A stretch of 37,734 nt of DNA, taken from Membranipora membranacea (taxonomy: Eukaryota; Bryozoa; Gymnolaemata; Cheilostomatida; Membraniporidae). This document shows positions 33,807-37,734 of this stretch, piece after piece. The notes under the pieces were generated by a model that was not told the origin of the DNA, did no database searches, and worked only from the letters and a program-made list of their open reading frames with translations. Location: contig OU612067.1 of the NCBI GenBank assembly GCA_914767715.1, positions 35,006,162-35,043,895 on the forward strand. Direction: 5' to 3'. The position numbers and the translations under genes are program-made. Each line of letters opens with the position of its first letter. The stretch's first letter is position 1.

Positions 33807-36800
33807 GCGTTCGGGGCTCGGGGCTCGGGGGGTTCGGGGGGTTCGGGGGGTTCGGGGGGTTCGGGGGGTTCGGGGTTTGGGGTTCGGGGGGTTCGGGGGG
33901 TTCGGGGGGTTCGGGGGGCTTGGGGTTCGGGGGGTTCGGGGGGTTCGGGGGGTTTTGGGTTTGGGGTTTGGGGTTCGGGGGGTTTGGGGTTTGGGGTTCG
34001 GGGGGTTTGGGGTTTGGGGTTTGGGGTTCGGGGTTCGGGGGGTTTGGGGTTTGGGGTTCGGGGGTTCGGGGGTTCGGGGGTTCGGGGGTTCGGGGGTTCG
34101 GGGGTCCGGGGTCCGGGGTCCGGGGGTTCGGGGGTTCGGGGGTCCGGGGTCCTGGGGTCCTGGGGTCCGGGGTCCGGGGTCCGGGGTCCGGGGTCCGGGG
34201 TCCGGGGTCCGGGGTCCGGGGTCCGGGGTCCGGGGTCCGGGGTCCGGGGTCCGGGGTCCGGGGTCCGGGGTCCGGGGTCCGGGGTCCGGGGTCCGGGGTC
34301 CGGGGTCCGGGGTCCGGGGTCCGGGGTCCGGGGTCCGGGGTCCGGGGTCCGGGGTCCGGGGTCCGGGGTCCGGGGTCCGGGGTCCGGGGTGCGGGGTTCG
34401 GGGTTCGGGGTTCGGGGTTCGGGGTTCGGGGTTCGGGGTTCGGGGTTCGGGGTTCGGGGTTCGGGGTTCGGGGTTCGGGGTTCGGGGTTCGGGGTTTGGG
34501 GTTTGGGGTTTGGGGTTTGGGGTTTGGGGTTTGGGGTTTGGGGTTTGGGGTTTGGGGTTTGGGGTTTGGGGTTTGGGGTTTGGGGTTTGGGGTTTGGGGT
34601 TTGGGGTTTGGGGTTTGGGGTTTGGGGTTTGGGGTTTGGGGTTTGGGGTTTGGGGTTTGGGGTTTGGGGTTTGGGGTTTGGGGTTTGGGGTTTGGGGTTT
34701 GGGGTTTGGGGTTTGGGGTTTGGGGTTTGGGGTTTGGGGTTTGGGGGTTTGGGGTTTGGGGTTTGGGGTTTGGGGTTTGGGGTTTGGGGTTTGGGGGTTT
34801 GGGGTTTGGGGTTTGGGGTTTGGGGTTTGGGGTTTGGGGTTTGGGGTTTGGGGTTTGGGGTTTGGGGTTTGGGGTTTGGGGTTTGGGGTTTGGGGTTTGG
34901 GGTTTGGGGTTTGGGGTTTGGGGTTTGGGGTTTGGGGTTTGGGGTTTGGGGTTTGGGGTTTGGGGTTTGGGGGTTTGGGGTTTGGGGTTTGGGGTTTGGG
35001 GTTTGGGGTTTGGGGTTTGGGGTTTGGGGTTTGGGGTTTGGGGTTTGGGGTTTGGGGTTTGGGGTTTGGGGTTTGGGGTTTGGGGTTTGGGGTTTGGGGT
35101 TTGGGGTTTGGGGTTTGGGGTTTGGGGTTTGGGGTTTGGGGTTTGGGGTTGGGGTTTGGGGTTTGGGGTTTGGGGTTTGGGGTTTGGGGTTTGGGGTTTG
35201 GGGTTTGGGGTTTGGGGTTTGGGGTTTGGGGTTTGGGGTTTGGGGTTTGGGGTTTGGGGTTTGGGGTTTGGGGTTTGGGGTTTGGGGTTTGGGGTTTGGG
35301 GTTTGGGGTTTGGGGTTTGGGGTTTGGGGTTTGGGGTTTGGGGTTTGGGGTTTGGGGGTTTGGGGTTTGGGGTTTGGGGTTTGGGGGTTTGGGGTTTGGG
35401 GTTTGGGGTTTGGGGTTTGGGGTTTGGGGTTTGGGGTTTGGGGTTTGGGGTTTGGGTTTGGGGTTTGGGGTTTGGGGTTTGGGGTTTGGGGTTGGGGTTT
35501 GGGGTTTGGGGTTTGGGGTTTGGGGTTTGGGGTTTGGGGTTTGGGGTTTGGGGTTTGGGGTTTGGGGTTTGGGGTTTGGGGTTTGGGGTTTGGGGTTTGG
35601 GGTTTGGGGTTTGGGGTTTGGGGTTTGGGGTTTGGGGTTTGGGGTTTGGGGTTTGGGGTTTGGGGTTTGGGGTTTGGGGTTTGGGGTTTGGGGTTTGGGG
35701 TTTGGGGTTTGGGGTTTGGGGTTTGGGGTTTGGGGGTTTGGGGTTTGGGGTTTGGGGTTTGGGGTTTGGGGTTTGGGGTTTGGGGTTTGGGGTTTGGGGT
35801 GGGGTTTGGGGTTTGGGGTTTGGGGTTTGGGGGTTTGGGGTTTGGGGTTTGGGGTTTGGGGTTTGGGGTTTGGGGTTTGGGGTTTGGGGTTTGGGGTTTG
35901 GGGTTTGGGGTTTGGGGTTTGGGGTTTGGGGTTTGGGGTTTGGGGTTTGGGGGTTTGGGGTTTGGGGTTTGGGGTTTGGGGTTTGGGGTTTGGGGGTTTG
36001 GGGTTTGGGGTTTGGGGTTTGGGGTTTGGGGTTTGGGGTTTGGGGTTTGGGGTTTGGGGTTTGGGGTTTGGGGTTTGGGGTTTGGGGTTTGGGGTTTGGG
36101 GTTTGGGGTTTGGGGTTTGGGGTTTGGGGTTTGGGGGTTTGGGGTTTGGGGTTTTGGGGTTTGGGGTTTGGGGTTGGGTTGGGGTTTGGGGTTTGGGGTT
36201 TGGGGTTTGGGGTTTGGGGTTGGGGGGGGTTGGGGGTCGGGGTTTGGGGGTTGGGGGTTGGGTGTGGGGGGTTGGGGGTGGGGTTGGGGTTTGGGGTTTG
36301 GGGTTGGGTTTGGGGTTTGGGTGGGGTTTGGGGTTTGGGGTTTGGGGTTTGGGGTTTGGGGTTTGGGGTTTGGGGTTGGGGTTGGGGTTTGGGGTTTGGG
36401 GTTTGGGGGTTGGGGTTTGGGGTTGGGGGTTTTGGGTTTGGGGTTTAGGGTTTAGGGATTGGGGTTTGGGGTTTGGCTTTTGGGGTTTGGCTTTGAGGTT
36501 TTGGGGTTTGGGGTTTGGGGTTTGGGGTTTGGGGTTTGGGGTTTGGGGTTTGGGGTTTGGGGTTTGGGGGTTTGGGGTGGGGTTGGGGGGTGGGGGGTTG
36601 GGGTTGGGGGGTTGGGGTTGGGGGGTTTGGGGTTTGGTGTTGGGGGTTGGGGGTTGTTTGGGGGTTTGCGGTTGGGGTTTGGGGGTTGGGGGTTTGGGGT
36701 TTGGGGTTTGGGGTTTGGGGGTTGGGGTTGGGTTTGGGGTTTGGGGTTTGGGGTTTGGGTTTGGGTGGGTTTGGGGTTTGGGGTTTGGGGTTTGGGGTTT

Positions 36801-37734
36801 GGGGTTTGGGGTTGGGGTTTGGGGTTTGGGGTTTGGGGTTGGGGTTTGGGGTTGGGGTTGGGGTTGGGGTTTGGGGTTTGGGGTTTGGGGTTGGGTTTTT
36901 GGGTTTTGGTTTTGGGGTTTGGGGTTTGGGGTTTGGGTTTTTGAGTTTGGGGGTTTGGGGTTTGGGGTTTGGGGTTTGGGGGGTTTGGGGTGGGGTTTGG
37001 GGGTGGGGTTTGGGGTTTGGGGTTTGGGGTTTGGGGTTTGGGGTTTGGGGTTGGGGTTTGGGGTGTGGGGTTGGGGGGGTGGGGGTTGGGGTTTTGGTGT
37101 TTGGGTTTTTGGTTTGGGGTTTTGTGGTTTGGGGTTGGGGGTTGGGGTTTTGGGGTTTGAGGTATGGGGTTCTGGGTTTGGGGTTTGGGGTTTGGGGTTT
37201 GGGGTTTGGGGTTGGGGTTTGGGGTTGGGGTTTGGGGTTTGGGGTTGGGGTTTGGGGTTTGGGGTTTGGGGTTTGGGGTTTGGGGTTTGGGTTTTGGTGT
37301 CTGGCGTTTGGGGTTTGGGTTTTGGGGTTTGGGTTTTGGGGTTTGGGTTTTGGGGTTTGGGTTGGGGTTTGGGGTTTGGGGTTTGGGGTTTGGGGTTTGG
37401 GGTTTGGGGTTTGGGGTTTGGGGTTTGGGGTTTGGGGTTTGGGGTTTGGGGTTTGGGGTTTGGGGTTTGGGGTTTGGGGTTTGGGGTTTGGGGTTTGGGG
37501 TTGGGGTTTGGGGTTTGGGGTTTGGGGTTTGGGGTTTGGGGGGTTTGGGGTTTGGGGTTGGGGTTTGGGGTGTGGGGTGGGGGGGGGGGGGTGGGGTTTG
37601 GGGTTGGGGGTGTGGGTGTGGGGTGGGGGGGGTGGGGGGGGGTTTGGGGGGTTGGGGGTTGGGGGGGTTTGGGGTTGGGGTTTGGGTTTGGGGTTTGGGG
37701 TTGGGGTGTGGTGGGTTGGGGTTTGGGGTTTGGG
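33807..37734 (+). repeat. G-rich heptamer array, mainly TTTGGGG, ordered variant blocks, open at the window end
   Basis: The blocks in order are as follows. First, about 33810-34140 has GGTTCGGGGG-type units mixed with TTTGGGG. Next, about 34143-34388 is nearly pure TCCGGGG. Then about 34396-34493 has 14 TTCGGGG. From about 34494 to 36170 there are some 240 TTTGGGG with rare single-base slips. From 36171 to the end the units are irregular (extra or missing G and T, two TTTAGGG at 36444-36457). Every run is four or more G on the + strand, so dense G-quadruplex potential is expected. Long stop-free frames here arise because the 7-mer has no stop in any frame; they are not genes. The array has no visible right border. 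Confidence 0.97.

Noticed and set aside
33920-37160. Stop-free frames of over 800 codons (GLGFGVW repeats)
   Set aside because: A 7-bp unit without stop codons reads open in every frame; there is no start context, exon signal or non-repeat sequence.

Overview
This is a eukaryotic, animal-type window. It is AT-rich outside one G-rich array, and its genes are split by GT-AG introns of roughly 60 to 1200 bp. It carries a polycystin-1-family channel gene, an HSBP1 gene, a Shisa-like membrane protein gene and a secreted Kunitz-domain gene. The repeats are non-LTR retrotransposon remnants, a tRNA-derived SINE, hAT-like MITEs and very many minisatellites. I read it as an invertebrate, perhaps early-branching, metazoan. 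The sequence alone does not fix the phylum. All gene structures were assembled by hand from splice signals, reading phase and protein family patterns.

Layout. Positions 1-9844 (+) hold the 3' half of a polycystin-1-like gene: the last membrane loops, the TOP domain, the six-helix channel module and a long cytoplasmic tail. It converges tail-to-tail on HSBP1 (10858-11578, -), and the two poly(A) signals lie about 30 bp apart. After a gene-poor stretch comes a Shisa-like type I membrane protein gene (14858-17325, -). Two decayed LINE copies (about 18060-20890, +) and two large minisatellites separate it from a divergently oriented gene (23613-28189, +). That gene encodes a signal peptide, a Gly/Arg-rich region, a Shisa-like CCG...CC cysteine domain, a Thr/Pro linker and two complete Kunitz domains. 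The two Shisa-like genes share intron phases around the cysteine domain and look like paralogues. One ends in a transmembrane helix with a PY-rich tail, the other in secreted Kunitz domains. From 28190 onward I find no credible gene. The region holds minisatellites, and from 33807 to the window end a roughly 3.9 kb G-rich array dominated by TTTGGGG.

The most distinctive signals are these. (1) Tandem repeats sit on splice junctions, so that whole donor or acceptor sites are copied 4 to 9 or more times inside introns, in at least five places and both multi-exon + strand genes. (2) The Shisa-like/Kunitz chimera. (3) Three tiny palindromic insertions (28-35 bp) are each flanked immediately by 7-9 bp direct repeats. 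(4) The G-rich array has ordered variant blocks (TTCGGGGG-like, TCCGGGG, TTCGGGG, TTTGGGG) and is oriented as a right-end telomere would be, although the motif is not the canonical animal one.
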